A stretch of 41,392 nucleotides of DNA. Source: Actinomycetota bacterium. Its GTDB lineage: Bacteria; Actinomycetota; Acidimicrobiia; Spongiisociales; UBA5794. The notes beneath the pieces were generated by a model that had not been told where the DNA came from, ran no database searches, and saw only the letters and a list, made by a program, of their open reading frames with translations. The position numbers and the translations under genes are program-made. The stretch covers positions 1 to 41,392 of the forward strand of contig JASJXX010000012.1 in NCBI GenBank assembly GCA_030123765.1. Reading direction: 5' to 3'. Shown piece after piece: positions 1 to 7,389 of the stretch (position 1 is its first letter; each line of letters begins with the position of its first letter).

Positions 1-47
1 GCGGGTGGCGACGCGGACGCGGTCGGGGCTGTGACGCTCGAACTGGC

Positions 48-611
48 TCAGAAGTCGTCGAGCCAACCTTCTGCTTCTTCGACCATGTACATGCTCACGG
101 CGTGCACACGATCGAGCACGTCACAGAGCGTGTCCTGTTGGAAGATGATGTCCGGAAGCGACTGTTTGGCGGCACCCACGACAGAGAGGCGGCGGTCTTT
201 CGTATCAGAGAGCGCAGCCATCGACTCGACGGCGGAGACCTCGATGGGCAGGTCGATGCCCCCGATCCCGGCAAGCTCTGCCGAGAGCACGAGGATGTCC
301 GGCGGGTGCTGGAGCGGGGGGAGCGACCAGTTGAAGAAGAAGGTGACCTCGTACTCCCCGTCCTCGTCCTCAGGCACGCCATCTGACGCATTCAACGCGT
401 CCTCGAACCGCAGCAGCAACCGCGGTTCGACGTCCAGGGCGATGTGGAGATCGAGAGGGCCGGCGCACGCTTCTGCAGGATGCAGGTCGATCTCCCATGA
501 CTGGCGCAAGGTGTACGTCTCGACGAAGTGGCGCTCGTCATGCACGTGGAAACCATGCTCCGTCGCGTGATCCTTGAGATAGGTGACAGCAGAAGCAATG
601 TCCACAGCCAT
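48..611 (-). CDS. hypothetical acidic protein, translationally coupled
   Basis: A 187-residue soluble acidic protein that I do not recognise. It has no membrane segment, signal peptide or familiar catalytic motif. The middle is strand-rich (EYEVTFFFNWSLPP), as in small alpha/beta proteins, and the C-terminus is acidic (EEAEGWLDDF). Its ATG overlaps the stop codon of the preceding LiaF-like gene in a TGATG arrangement, so the two are probably co-transcribed and translationally coupled. That is the only hint of function: it may work with the membrane-associated partner. The ORF on the opposite strand (31-570) is low-complexity and Ser/Arg-rich and looks like a shadow. Existence as a gene is likely; function is unknown. 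Confidence 0.7.
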   Translation of the reverse strand: MAVDIASAVTYLKDHATEHGFHVHDERHFVETYTLRQSWEIDLHPAEACAGPLDLHIALDVEPRLLLRFEDALNASDGVPEDEDGEYEVTFFFNWSLPPLQHPPDILVLSAELAGIGGIDLPIEVSAVESMAALSDTKDRRLSVVGAAKQSLPDIIFQQDTLCDVLDRVHAVSMYMVEEAEGWLDDF

Positions 612-1063
612 CAGGCAACCTCCTCCTCGTGGATCTCGACACCACCCAGAATGGCCAGGGCGTCCACAAGCAGCAGGGGTGCGCCATCGTCGGACCCGTC
701 GGGGTCGGTCAGATTCTCGACGCCCCCCATCACAGCCCGGCTCATGAGCTCGACGCGCCAGTGCGCCGGTACGACGACGTCGATCCCTCCCATGAACGCG
801 CGCAGAACGAGTGTGGCACCCGGTTCGAGGGTGACGTCGAGCAGATCGAGCTCGATTCCGCCCATGAACGCCACGGCACGACCCTCCCGCAGACTGCTTG
901 CCCTGCTCTCGAGCACCGCGCCATCGAGAGCTGCGACAACCGAGAAGGTGTCGTCGGTCTCGCCTCCGTACGAAGGCACCCGGTCGCGCACAACGACCGC
1001 AGCGACGACGCTCGAGGCGGTAAGAGCGAACAACCCGAAGGCGAGACGATTGAGGAACCTCAC
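611..1063 (-). CDS. LiaF-like cell-envelope protein (DUF2154-type beta repeats)
   Basis: A 150-residue protein with one N-terminal membrane segment or signal (residues about 5-25) followed by an all-beta region. The beta region repeats a recognisable unit: AFMGGIELDL, AFMGGIDVVV, AVMGGVE and ILGGVEI. This pattern is typical of the C-terminal domain of LiaF/VraT-type 'cell wall-active antibiotics response' proteins, which sit at the membrane and in Firmicutes modulate a stress two-component system. No histidine kinase or response regulator is adjacent, so a regulatory role is only inferred. The GTG start has no Shine-Dalgarno but has a TAGGTT hexamer six bases upstream, suggesting a leaderless transcript. 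The stop overlaps the start of the downstream hypothetical gene. Confidence 0.7.
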   Translation of the reverse strand: MRFLNRLAFGLFALTASSVVAAVVVRDRVPSYGGETDDTFSVVAALDGAVLESRASSLREGRAVAFMGGIELDLLDVTLEPGATLVLRAFMGGIDVVVPAHWRVELMSRAVMGGVENLTDPDGSDDGAPLLLVDALAILGGVEIHEEEVA

Positions 1064-1069
1064 GGAGTC

Positions 1070-1075
1070 AACCTA
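1070..1075 (-). promoter_or_regulatory. -10-like TAGGTT, leaderless geometry
   Basis: TAGGTT lies 6 nt upstream of the GTG start of the LiaF-like gene and matches TANNNT. No Shine-Dalgarno is present. Transcription would begin at or next to the start codon. Confidence 0.45.
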
Positions 1076-1096
1076 CCAGCCGGACCTGCTTATCGG

Positions 1097-1987
1097 TCAG
1101 GGGATCGGCAACGCTGGCTGCGTATGCGCGAGCCCCCATCGTTGGACCGCTGCGACGGAGGCAACCACGACGGCGACACCTACCCACTGCACAGGGTCAA
1201 GCGCCTGGCTGAGGATTATGGAAGCCGTGAAGGCAGCGATCGCGGGTTCAACCGTTGCGATGACGCCCACAATCCCTGACGGTATGAGCCGCAGCGCTGC
1301 GAACTCAGCGATGAATGGGATTGCCGTCCCCATCACCCCGATGATCGCAAGATCGATCCACGCGCGCGCCCCAATTGACGTCGGGAAGGTCCATACGGGG
1401 AGAACAGTGATCCAGAACAGAGAGGCGAACACGAATCCCCACGTCGCGATCTGTACGGGTCGATAGGTCTTCCCGAGGTACTCGCCGTAGATGAGGTACA
1501 GAGCGAAGGCGGCCGCAGAGGCAAGCCCGGCTCCCACACCCAGGACATCCGAACCGTCAAGAGTCCACGCCTTCGTGACGAACCCGACGCCAACGACGGC
1601 AGTTCCAGCTGCAGCCCACACCATCGGATGTACCGCGAGCTTCCTGATCACAACCATCCACGCGAGCACGAGAATCGGCCCGAGAAACTGGATCGTCGCT
1701 CCCGGCCCGACACCGAGCGCGTCGAGCGACCAGTAGAAGGTCACGTTGACGAACGCGAGGTTCAGTCCGAGCAACGCGAATCTCCACAATCCGCTGCCGG
1801 GATGCAACGCACCCTTCCACGCCGCGTAAGGGACGAGGAGGGCGACAGCGATCAGCGACCGGGCCTCAGCGACCCTGGCAGGGGGGACAACATCGAAGAC
1901 GCCACCCGCGATGGCGCCGGAGATACCCCAGAGAGTTGCGGCAAAGAGGGTGAGGAGAGCACCTCGGGTGGCACGGTCGTCGGTCAT
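1097..1987 (-). CDS. EamA/DMT-family inner-membrane transporter
   Basis: A 296-residue protein with about ten hydrophobic helices arranged as two EamA halves (residues about 8-140 and 150-285), the usual layout of drug/metabolite transporters. It starts with the typical GALLTLFAATLWGISG and has a second-half helix beginning GVGAGLASAAAFALYLIYGEYLG. Such proteins export amino acids, metabolites or drugs, but the substrate cannot be read from sequence. The length is normal for the family. The ATG has no Shine-Dalgarno but a TAGGCT box exactly six bases upstream. It is transcribed away from the ArsC-like remnant and sigma-factor cluster. Confidence 0.88.
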   Translation of the reverse strand: MTDDRATRGALLTLFAATLWGISGAIAGGVFDVVPPARVAEARSLIAVALLVPYAAWKGALHPGSGLWRFALLGLNLAFVNVTFYWSLDALGVGPGATIQFLGPILVLAWMVVIRKLAVHPMVWAAAGTAVVGVGFVTKAWTLDGSDVLGVGAGLASAAAFALYLIYGEYLGKTYRPVQIATWGFVFASLFWITVLPVWTFPTSIGARAWIDLAIIGVMGTAIPFIAEFAALRLIPSGIVGVIATVEPAIAAFTASIILSQALDPVQWVGVAVVVASVAAVQRWGLAHTQPALPIP

Positions 1988-1993
1988 TGGGCG

Positions 1994-1999
1994 AGCCTA
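1994..1999 (-). promoter_or_regulatory. -10-like TAGGCT, leaderless geometry
   Basis: TAGGCT followed by cgccca and the ATG of the EamA transporter: TANNNT with a 6-nt gap and no ribosome-binding site. Confidence 0.45.
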
Positions 2000-2046
2000 G
2001 AGATGTGCCGGATCTTGTAGTATCACCGAGCCCTGAGAGAGGAATC

Positions 2047-2247
2047 ATGCAGCCGCAGGTTCTCTTCGTCTGCGTTCACAATGCCGGTCGATCCCAGATC
2101 GCGGCCGCGTTATTGGAGCACTACGCGATGGGCAGGATCCAAGTGCGCTTGGTGAGAGAGAATCGACCGGTTCATGCGGATGCTTCTGTGAGAGTCCGTC
2201 AATTGATTGCAACGGATCAGGTGCTCAGTGGGTTCTATTGGATATGA
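2047..2247 (+). pseudogene. 5' remnant of arsenate reductase/LMW phosphatase-type gene
   Basis: The first 35 or so codons read like the start of a thioredoxin-coupled ArsC or low-molecular-weight tyrosine phosphatase. They contain the P-loop CVHNAGRS (C-X5-R) and the following helix IAAALLEHYAMG. After GRIQVR the family similarity stops; an intact protein would continue for about 90 more residues with the catalytic DP loop. Here 30 unrelated residues follow before a stop, so the product is 66 residues. The ATG has an AGAGGA ribosome-binding site. The junction near 2140 also starts a slightly less GC-rich stretch, consistent with a deletion or recombination breakpoint. Its stop overlaps the sigma-factor ATG. 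It is probably non-functional, though a truncated peptide may still be made. Confidence 0.65.
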
Positions 2248-2789
2248 GAGAACGTGACGTGAGCGAAGATGTCGAGATCCAACGTGCCCTGATCAAGGAC
2301 CGCGACGCAGGATTCACCATGTTGGTGCACACGTTTCAGCCAGGGATCTACTCGGGCGTACGTCGCATGACGAACGGACACGCGGATGCAGAGGAGATCG
2401 CCCAGGACACGTTCCTTCGCGCATACCGCGCCCTCGCGGGATACGAGAAGGAGAGAATCCGCACACTTCAGCTGCGGGCATGGCTGTGGACGATCGCCCT
2501 CAATCTGTGCCGGAACCGGGCAAGTCGTAGCGCACCCGAATCCCCGAAACCCTCCATCACGGCGGAGAGCACCCACGATGAGATACCGCTTGATGCCGCC
2601 GCGTGGAACAGGCGCCTGGACCGGCTGTCACCTCACCAGAGAGCCGCCGTCGTCCTGCGACACATCGTCGACCTCCCCATCGCCGACATCGCTGCGATCT
2701 CAGGGAGACCGGAGGGAACCGTGAAAGCTGATATCTCGCGTGGGCTCAACAGACTACGAGACTCGATGGAGGCGGAGGCAGTGCGATGA
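2244..2789 (+). CDS. ECF-type sigma-70 family RNA polymerase sigma factor
   Basis: About 181 residues with sigma region 2 (residues about 20-90; ADAEEIAQDTFLRAYRAL and AWLWTIALNLCRNRA) and region 4 (about 120-178; LSPHQRAAVVLRHIVDLP, then the helix-turn-helix GRPEGTVKADISRGLNRLR). No region 1.1 or 3 is present, so it belongs to the extracytoplasmic-function group and should redirect RNA polymerase to a specific promoter set. The start could be ATG 2244, overlapping the ArsC remnant stop as ATGA, or GTG 2259; the ORF-track TTG at 2238 is less likely. The gene ends in an ATGA overlap with ogt. No anti-sigma gene is present where one would normally lie. Confidence 0.88.
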   Translation: MRERDVSEDVEIQRALIKDRDAGFTMLVHTFQPGIYSGVRRMTNGHADAEEIAQDTFLRAYRALAGYEKERIRTLQLRAWLWTIALNLCRNRASRSAPESPKPSITAESTHDEIPLDAAAWNRRLDRLSPHQRAAVVLRHIVDLPIADIAAISGRPEGTVKADISRGLNRLRDSMEAEAVR

Positions 2790-3379
2790 ACGATATAGAA
2801 CGGATGCTCGCCGACCTCAATGAGGTGCCGCCACTCGAACTGGAGGGCAGAACGATCTTCGAAGCGGGGGCAGCCGATCTCGTCGCCCGCATTGACAGTC
2901 CGTTCGGGCTGCTCTGGATCGCCTGGTCGAAGCGCGGCATCACCGCGCTCACCCCGACATTCGCGTCTCGTACGATCGGTGAGTTCGCTGAGCACCACAG
3001 GCGCATCTCGTACAGAGCTCAAGCAATCCCGAGACTCATGGCAGCCGAGATAGAAGATGCACTCGAGACCGGAGACTCCTCAGCGCTCGCATTCGACCTT
3101 ACGGGCCTCACCGGGTTCCAACGCTCCGTACTCGAGGTGTGCGCGACCATCCGTCCAGGTACGGTTCGCCCGTATGGATGGATCGCCCAGGAGGTCCGCC
3201 GGAGCGGGGCAGCGAGAGCCGTCGGCACGGCCCTCGCGAGAAACCCTATCCCGCTGCTCATCCCCTGCCACAGGGTCGTCCGATCCGACGGATCGGTCGG
3301 CAGCTACGCCTTCGGGTCGGCGATGAAACGCGAGCTCCTCGAACGCGAGAACGCGCCACTTCCTCTGTCCCAGAGCTAG
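2786..3379 (+). CDS. ogt: methylated-DNA--protein-cysteine S-methyltransferase (Ogt type)
   Basis: A 197-residue protein that transfers alkyl groups from O6-alkylguanine to its own cysteine, a suicide repair reaction. The active site PCHRVV is present with Cys161, preceded by the helix-turn-helix region (TVRPYGWIAQEVRRSGAARAVGTAL) that binds the DNA. The N-terminal domain has the usual SPFGLLWIAWSKRGI strand. There is an extra leader of about 35 residues (MNDIERMLADLNEVPP...) before that domain. The ATG lies inside the end of the sigma-factor gene (ATGA overlap), so synthesis of the two is coupled. This resembles a regulator-effector or sensor pair, but any control of the sigma factor by Ogt is my inference. 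Confidence 0.92.
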   Translation: MNDIERMLADLNEVPPLELEGRTIFEAGAADLVARIDSPFGLLWIAWSKRGITALTPTFASRTIGEFAEHHRRISYRAQAIPRLMAAEIEDALETGDSSALAFDLTGLTGFQRSVLEVCATIRPGTVRPYGWIAQEVRRSGAARAVGTALARNPIPLLIPCHRVVRSDGSVGSYAFGSAMKRELLERENAPLPLSQS

Positions 3380-3405
3380 CGCTCTTGGACAGAAAAAGAC
3401 CCGTC

Positions 3406-3411
3406 TAGTCT
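3406..3411 (+). promoter_or_regulatory. -10-like TAGTCT, leaderless geometry
   Basis: TAGTCT plus six bases (ccgctc) directly before the ATG of the PLP enzyme. No Shine-Dalgarno is present. A TTGGAC further upstream is 15 nt away and so not ideally spaced as a -35. Confidence 0.45.
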
Positions 3412-3417
3412 CCGCTC

Positions 3418-5094
3418 ATGGATTTAGTCGAGATGGTGCGGACCTCGGTCATCGGTGCGGACAATGTGGTGCCCGGCCCATTCGGGCCACGCAAGATGAC
3501 CTACGCCGACTACGCGGCGTCGGGGAGGTCGTTGAGCTTCATCGAGGACTACATCAGAGACGTCGTCCTCCCCCTCTACGCCAATACGCACACGGAGGCG
3601 TCCGGCACCGGCGTCCAGACCTCCCGATTCAGGGAGGATGCACGCGAGATGATCCGTCGGTGCGTGAACGCGTCTGATGACTACGCCATCATCTTCGTCG
3701 GCAGTGGGAGCACGGGTGCCATCGATCGCATGCTCAGAGTTCTGGGCCTTCTCATACCGGACGTCCTCGAATCGGAGTACCACATCACGGATGCGATCCC
3801 TTCCGAGGAGCGACCTGTCGTCTTCATCGGTCCGTTCGAGCATCACTCGAACGAGCTGCCGTGGCGAGAGTCGATCGCCGATGTCGTCAAGATCGGTGAG
3901 GACGCCGACGGACACATTGACCAGGTTCAACTGGAGAAGGAACTCAAACGCTACCTGCATCGACCGCTCCGTATCGGGTCGTTCTCCGCTGCATCGAACG
4001 TAACGGGAATCCTCTCCGACACCAGAGGAATCACGGCACTTCTGCACACCTACGGAGCCCTGTCGTTCTGGGATTTCGCTGCTGCCGCCCCGTACGTCTC
4101 GATCGACATGCAACCTGCTGAGACACCGGAGGCTTACAAGGACGCGATCTTCATCTCGGTACACAAGATGATCGGGGGGCCGGGAACACCCGGACTTCTC
4201 ATCGCTCGGAAAGAACTCTTCAAGAATGCCGTGCCCTCGGTACCAGGTGGCGGGACGGTCGCGTTCGTCAGGCCAGACAGCCACGAGTACGTCACCGACA
4301 TCGAGCAGAGGGAGGAGGGCGGCACTCCTGCAATAGTGGAGTCGATCCGCGCCGGACTCGTGTTCCAGCTCAAGGACGCGGTCGGATCGAAGCGCATCCG
4401 CGGGCTCGAGGAGCGGTTCATCACCAAAGCCATCGCATCGTGGTCCGGCAACCCGCATCTTGAGATTCTCGGCAATCCTGATGCAGAGCGGCTCTCGATC
4501 GTGTCGTTCGTTGTGCGACACGCAGGCAAGTATCTCCACCACAATTTCGTAGTCGCCGTGCTCAACGACCTCTTCGGGATTCAGTCGCGAGGCGGGTGCT
4601 CCTGTGCCGGCCCCTATGGCCACACGCTGCTCGGCATCGACGACGAACACTCAGACGAGATCAGCCACGAGGTATTACTTGGCTGCGAAGGCATCAAACC
4701 AGGCTGGGTTCGCATCAGCTTCAACTATTTCATCTCTGACACCGTGTTCGACTTCATCATCGACGCGGTGCACATCATCGCGACGCACGGCTGGAAGTTG
4801 CTCCCCTGGTACCGATTCGATCCCACCACCGCGGCGTGGGTTCACGTCGACGGCCGGGGCGAACCACCCTTCTCCTTGTTCGACATCGACTACGGCGAGG
4901 GGGCCATGCAGTACGACACACGGCCAGCGCACGCGCCAGACACGGTTCTGGCCCTCTATCTGGAAGAGGCACGCGCACGCTTCGACTCGATCGTACCCAG
5001 CCAAGCTCCCGTCCAGTCTCCCGTCGAAGCGTCAGCATCATTCGAGAATCTGCGTTGGTTCCTTCTCCCCGAGGAGATACGCTCCCGTGGGTAG
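3418..5094 (+). CDS. class V aminotransferase-fold PLP enzyme, cysteine desulfurase-like
   Basis: A 558-residue protein with the fold of SufS/NifS-type enzymes. The PLP lysine is expected at Lys250 in ISVHKMIGGPGTPGLL. Upstream FVGSGSTGAIDRML provides the cofactor phosphate loop and SFWDFAAAAPYV the cofactor-binding Asp. A SufS-like cysteine segment, RGGCSCAGPYGH, lies at 392-402, so a persulfide-forming cysteine is available. It is longer than classical desulfurases (about 400), with a C-terminal extension of about 150 residues. No SufB/C/D/U gene is nearby, so a dedicated Fe-S role is not supported, and another amino-acid lyase or aminotransferase activity is possible. It overlaps the next gene by 8 nt, implying a two-gene operon. 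Confidence 0.82.
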   Translation: MDLVEMVRTSVIGADNVVPGPFGPRKMTYADYAASGRSLSFIEDYIRDVVLPLYANTHTEASGTGVQTSRFREDAREMIRRCVNASDDYAIIFVGSGSTGAIDRMLRVLGLLIPDVLESEYHITDAIPSEERPVVFIGPFEHHSNELPWRESIADVVKIGEDADGHIDQVQLEKELKRYLHRPLRIGSFSAASNVTGILSDTRGITALLHTYGALSFWDFAAAAPYVSIDMQPAETPEAYKDAIFISVHKMIGGPGTPGLLIARKELFKNAVPSVPGGGTVAFVRPDSHEYVTDIEQREEGGTPAIVESIRAGLVFQLKDAVGSKRIRGLEERFITKAIASWSGNPHLEILGNPDAERLSIVSFVVRHAGKYLHHNFVVAVLNDLFGIQSRGGCSCAGPYGHTLLGIDDEHSDEISHEVLLGCEGIKPGWVRISFNYFISDTVFDFIIDAVHIIATHGWKLLPWYRFDPTTAAWVHVDGRGEPPFSLFDIDYGEGAMQYDTRPAHAPDTVLALYLEEARARFDSIVPSQAPVQSPVEASASFENLRWFLLPEEIRSRG

Positions 5095-5974
5095 TGCTGC
5101 ACCGTCCTGGTTCGACGCCGCCGTGGCAGCCGAACCGACCGAACGCGACATCCAGGTCGCGGGAACCCGTATCCGGTACCTGTCATGGGGCGATGCCGAG
5201 AAGCCGGGGCTGGTCTTCGTCCATGGAGGTGCAGCCCACGCACATTGGTGGTCGTTCATCGCCCCCCTCTTCACGAGCCAGTGGCACGCAGTCGCGATCC
5301 ATCTCTCCGGCCACGGCGACTCGGGGAGACGAGACACGTACACCCACGAGCTGTGGGCAGAAGAGGTCATGGCTGTCGCCGACGATGCTGGCTTCCCCGG
5401 TCCTCCCGTGATCGTAGGACACAGCCTCGGCGGGATGGTGACCATCCAGACCGCAGCCTCCTACGGGAACGATCTCGCAGGGGCCGTGATCATCGACGCC
5501 CCGGTCCGGAGGCCGGTACCGGAGTCAGAGGAGAGCCGCTCGGGCCGGGCCTTTCGAGCACCCGGCACCTATCGGACTCTTGATGAGGCTGTGAGCCACT
5601 TCAGGCTCATCCCCCCCCAACCGTGCGACAACGAGTACATCGTCGACTACATCGCACGGATGTCTCTGCGCGCGACCGACGCCGGCTGGGCATGGAAGTT
5701 CGATCCGAAGATCTTCGCCGGCACTCTGGTCGCTCTCAGGGATCAGCTCACGTCCGTGAATTGCAGGGTCGCGCTGTTCACCGGGGAGCGGTCCGTTGTC
5801 GTCCCCCCCGACACGGCAGCGTACATGTACGAACTCATGGGGCGCGTCTCGCCCGTGATCGAGATTCCCGAGGCATACCACCACGTGACCCTCGACCAGC
5901 CACTCGCCTTCGTGGCAGCCCTGAGAACGCTTCTCGCCGACTGGCACCACTCGGTTGCATTCCGGCGAACCTGA
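5087..5974 (+). CDS. alpha/beta hydrolase
   Basis: A 295-residue alpha/beta-hydrolase-fold protein. The oxyanion-hole segment FVHGGAAHAHWW sits at about 42-53, the nucleophile elbow is GHSLGG (Ser at about 112), the acid is likely the Asp or Glu after strand 6-7 (FTGERSVVVPPD), and the histidine is in EAYHHVTLDQP near the C-terminus. This is an intact triad layout for an esterase, epoxide hydrolase or C-C hydrolase; the substrate is not predictable. I take GTG 5087 because the domain starts a few residues later and it overlaps the end of the PLP-enzyme gene. The long upstream extension in the ORF track (from 4604) is only the shadow of that gene. The two may act on related substrates. Confidence 0.85.
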   Translation: MGSAAPSWFDAAVAAEPTERDIQVAGTRIRYLSWGDAEKPGLVFVHGGAAHAHWWSFIAPLFTSQWHAVAIHLSGHGDSGRRDTYTHELWAEEVMAVADDAGFPGPPVIVGHSLGGMVTIQTAASYGNDLAGAVIIDAPVRRPVPESEESRSGRAFRAPGTYRTLDEAVSHFRLIPPQPCDNEYIVDYIARMSLRATDAGWAWKFDPKIFAGTLVALRDQLTSVNCRVALFTGERSVVVPPDTAAYMYELMGRVSPVIEIPEAYHHVTLDQPLAFVAALRTLLADWHHSVAFRRT

Positions 5975-6001
5975 CCCCTTCCGGTAGGATGCCTTCTAAT
6001 A

Positions 6002-6661
6002 ATGGCGCACTCACGAGATGATCAGCTCACGCTCGACCAGGCGTATCAGGCGGCGTATCTTTGGCTTGACTATGTCGGCGAGCCGCCGATCGAGATCTCG
6101 GAGCCGTCGCACGGTGCCGTCGAACTGGTCACACAGACTGCGTTCGTGAGGATCAGATCGAGCGATGGACCGGTCGAGCAGTCGTCCGTGCTCGCTCTGC
6201 TTCGTGCTGCAGATCGGGGAAAGAGACTCATGTTGTTCTCACCCTCAGGGTTCTCCCCTGGAGCTCTCTCGATCGCCGAGACCCAGGGAATCGCGCTATT
6301 CAGCCTTGACAAACACGGCCGCACGACCCCAGAGACCACACATGCCCGATCGATCGCACCACATACGGAACCAGATCCACCTTTCGCTCCACCACCCGAG
6401 GACAGTGACGACGACGACTTCCGGTCCTACACACCACTACCCACCACTACCGATGACGGGCCGCTAGGGCAGCAGGACGTCGAGGGCATCGATGCAGCCC
6501 ACACCGACTGGTCAGACTGCCCATCCTGCGGAACGACCCATTACCGAAACGCACATTTCTGCAAGAGCTGTGGAACGAGGCTTCGCACGGCGTCGGGTGG
6601 GGAGCAAGCGCAGATGCGGTGCCGCAGCTGCGGGAGCCGCGACATCGACCCGGCCGGATAG
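6002..6661 (+). CDS. Mrr-like fold plus zinc-ribbon protein, nuclease motif lost
   Basis: A 219-residue protein. Residues about 10-103 resemble the Mrr/restriction-endonuclease-like fold: a strand pair, then LMLFSPSGFSPGALSIAETQGIALFSLD, the conserved end of Mrr_cat domains. The expected catalytic Asp and Gln/Glu-X-Lys are replaced (GAVELV, AFVRIRSS), so cleavage activity is unlikely. A Pro/Asp-rich linker (residues 105-170) leads to a zinc ribbon with Cys173, Cys176, Cys187 and Cys190. A further CRSCG (207-210) looks like half of a second ribbon, cut short by the stop. It may bind nucleic acid or act as an adaptor. A TAGGAT box lies 11 nt upstream of the ATG. Function is uncertain. Confidence 0.68.
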   Translation: MAHSRDDQLTLDQAYQAAYLWLDYVGEPPIEISEPSHGAVELVTQTAFVRIRSSDGPVEQSSVLALLRAADRGKRLMLFSPSGFSPGALSIAETQGIALFSLDKHGRTTPETTHARSIAPHTEPDPPFAPPPEDSDDDDFRSYTPLPTTTDDGPLGQQDVEGIDAAHTDWSDCPSCGTTHYRNAHFCKSCGTRLRTASGGEQAQMRCRSCGSRDIDPAG

Positions 6662-6676
6662 CCAGATCCTCAACGG

Positions 6677-7255
6677 TTAGTTGGAGATCTTTCGCCTCAT
6701 AGCACGATGTTTGCGTTCCGCTGCATCCGAGCCCTCGACGGACAGGGATGCTCCCGCGAGCTCCATGCGCCGTTCGAGAGCGCTTCGGAACTTCCGCGGA
6801 CACGCCCCGAACCCCGAGAGGGGGACAACCTCGCCCCGAGCAAATCGTGCTCGTTCTTCGCCATCCACCGGGACAGGAGGAAGAACACCGAAAGGCTGGC
6901 CCGGAATCGTGCCCTGCTCAAGACGAGTGATCGCTCCCTCTCCTTCAGGCGAGATCGACATCTCGACGTACCAGGGGAGGAACTCGGACCTCTCGTCGTA
7001 CACGAGGCTGATGTCGCTGAACGCCTCGTAAGGAATCCGGTACGCGTGATCCGACGGATCGTCCCCGACGACATAGAACAACGCCCTATCCGAGAGCAAC
7101 CAGAACAACACAGCCCGCTCCGAATCGCGCCTGTCAAGGCCGGCAGCGGAACGGTCGAGAGTCTCGTCACCGACGGCGAGCGGACGCGCCTTCGTCTTGG
7201 CCTCGCCTCGTCCGAGGTCGAGCACCGTCTGTTTGAAAGAGTGCAAGATGGGCAT
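6677..7255 (-). CDS. hypothetical protein
   Basis: A 192-residue cytoplasmic protein of unknown family. Aromatic, strand-like segments (AVLFWLLSDRALFYVVGD, YRIPYEAFSDISLVYDE, FLPWYVEMSI) could form a PH-like or bacterial lipid/protein-binding beta barrel, and the C-terminus is basic and helical (KHRAMRRKISN). I choose ATG 7255 over the upstream start of the 280-residue ORF because a TACCCT box sits six bases before it. The upstream extension would also run into the divergent CPBP gene and is Arg/Gly-rich shadow sequence. It converges with the Mrr-like gene, with only 15 nt between stops. No function is proposed. Confidence 0.65.
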   Translation of the reverse strand: MPILHSFKQTVLDLGRGEAKTKARPLAVGDETLDRSAAGLDRRDSERAVLFWLLSDRALFYVVGDDPSDHAYRIPYEAFSDISLVYDERSEFLPWYVEMSISPEGEGAITRLEQGTIPGQPFGVLPPVPVDGEERARFARGEVVPLSGFGACPRKFRSALERRMELAGASLSVEGSDAAERKHRAMRRKISN

Positions 7256-7261
7256 CTCCCA

Positions 7262-7267
7262 AGGGTA
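7262..7267 (-). promoter_or_regulatory. -10-like TACCCT, leaderless geometry
   Basis: TACCCT plus tgggag directly before ATG 7255. The GGGAG touches the start codon and is too close to act as a ribosome-binding site, so leaderless initiation is favoured. This decides the start. Confidence 0.45.
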
Positions 7268-7383
7268 GGCGATCGGCAGGCGACTCTGGCCTCTCTTCCT
7301 GGAGCGGAGGGCGGAGCGGCACCGTTCTCGTCGCTCACCGGCGACCCTCCTCCCGATCCCGGGAGGAGCCCCTCCGTACCCGC

Positions 7384-7389
7384 TACCTT
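7384..7389 (+). promoter_or_regulatory. -10-like TACCTT, leaderless geometry
   Basis: TACCTT seven bases before ATG 7397 of the CPBP protease. No Shine-Dalgarno is present. It lies in the 141-nt region shared with the divergent hypothetical gene. Confidence 0.42.

Noticed and set aside
1-47. A plus-strand reading frame (...RVATRTRSGL, stop near 33) could be the end of an upstream gene.
   Set aside because: Too short (about 10 residues) to support a gene call, with no family match.
31-570. 179-residue plus-strand ORF opposite the hypothetical gene.
   Set aside because: Ser/Arg-rich low-complexity translation typical of an antisense shadow in high-GC DNA; the minus-strand frame has a coupled start.
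3424-4650. 408-residue minus-strand ORF.
   Set aside because: Fully inside the PLP-enzyme gene, with Arg/Asp-rich shadow composition and no motif.
4604-5086. N-terminal extension of the alpha/beta hydrolase in the ORF track.
   Set aside because: Shadow of the PLP-enzyme gene; the hydrolase domain begins after GTG 5087.
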